A stretch of 5,456 nucleotides of DNA from Candidatus Cloacimonas sp. (GTDB lineage: Bacteria; Cloacimonadota; Cloacimonadia; Cloacimonadales; Cloacimonadaceae): the NCBI GenBank assembly GCA_035403355.1, contig DAONFA010000058.1, positions 1 through 5,456 on the forward strand. Reading direction: 5' to 3'. The translations under genes were made by a program, and so were the position numbers. Positions 5,372-5,456 of this stretch are shown here, piece after piece. Position 1 is the first letter of the stretch. Each line of letters begins with the position of its first letter. The notes beneath the pieces were generated by a model. It made no database searches and was not told the DNA's origin. It saw only the letters and a list, made by a program, of their open reading frames with translations.

Positions 5372-5456
5372 TGGCGGAGGATGAGGGACTCGAACCCCCA
5401 AGGGCATAACCCGGCGGTTTTCAAGACCGCTGCCTTACCAATTAGGACTAATCCTC
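5372..5456 (-). tRNA. tRNA-Ser, anticodon UGA (5' end cut by window)
   Basis: This class II tRNA on the minus strand has encoded CCA and discriminator G. The 3' acceptor strand ATCCTCC pairs with GAGGAT at the window edge; the expected first base G1 would be at 5457, so only about one base is missing. The anticodon stem is GCGGT/ACCGC and the loop CTTGAAA gives anticodon UGA (5423-5421), reading UCA and, by wobble, other UCN serine codons. A variable arm (GGGTTATGCCC region) follows. It is the first visible gene of the array; the promoter must lie beyond the window. Confidence 0.93.

Overview
The window is a low-GC bacterial segment in which every supported gene lies on the minus strand. It reads as ordinary housekeeping DNA from a Gram-negative-type (diderm) bacterium: it encodes a BamD-like outer-membrane assembly lipoprotein and a second small envelope protein. 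The lineage cannot be fixed from the sequence. The style (compact minus-strand operon, AT-rich codons, many TTG/GTG starts) would fit an uncultured diderm group such as Cloacimonadota, but this is only a guess.

Layout in the direction of transcription, from right to left. (1) 5456-5080: a four-gene tRNA array, Ser(UGA) (cut by the window edge by about one base), Ser(GCU), Gln(UUG) and Gln(CUG), all with encoded CCA ends. (2) 5079-4915: a 165-base spacer with no clear terminator and a plausible sigma70-type promoter (TTGACA, 18 bases, CATAAG). (3) 4914-286: six closely packed genes, almost certainly one operon, with gaps of 3, 15, 3, 17 and 1 bases. In order they encode a helical-repeat protein of unknown function, GreA, an M18-family metallo-aminopeptidase, a 191-residue signal-peptide/C-terminal-TM protein of unknown function, a BamD-like TPR lipoprotein and NadD. 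(4) 285-73: an intergenic stretch without a recognisable gene or convincing terminator. (5) 72-1: a 9-bp tandem repeat that runs off the left edge.

The operon mixes transcription (GreA), peptide turnover (M18 peptidase), outer-membrane biogenesis (BamD) and NAD synthesis (NadD). There is no single pathway; this looks like a growth-linked housekeeping operon. Three of the six genes start at TTG or GTG, and several are spaced for translational coupling. I found no mobile element, CRISPR array, defence system or other clearly new system. The items most worth a second look are the two unrecognised proteins and the left-edge minisatellite.
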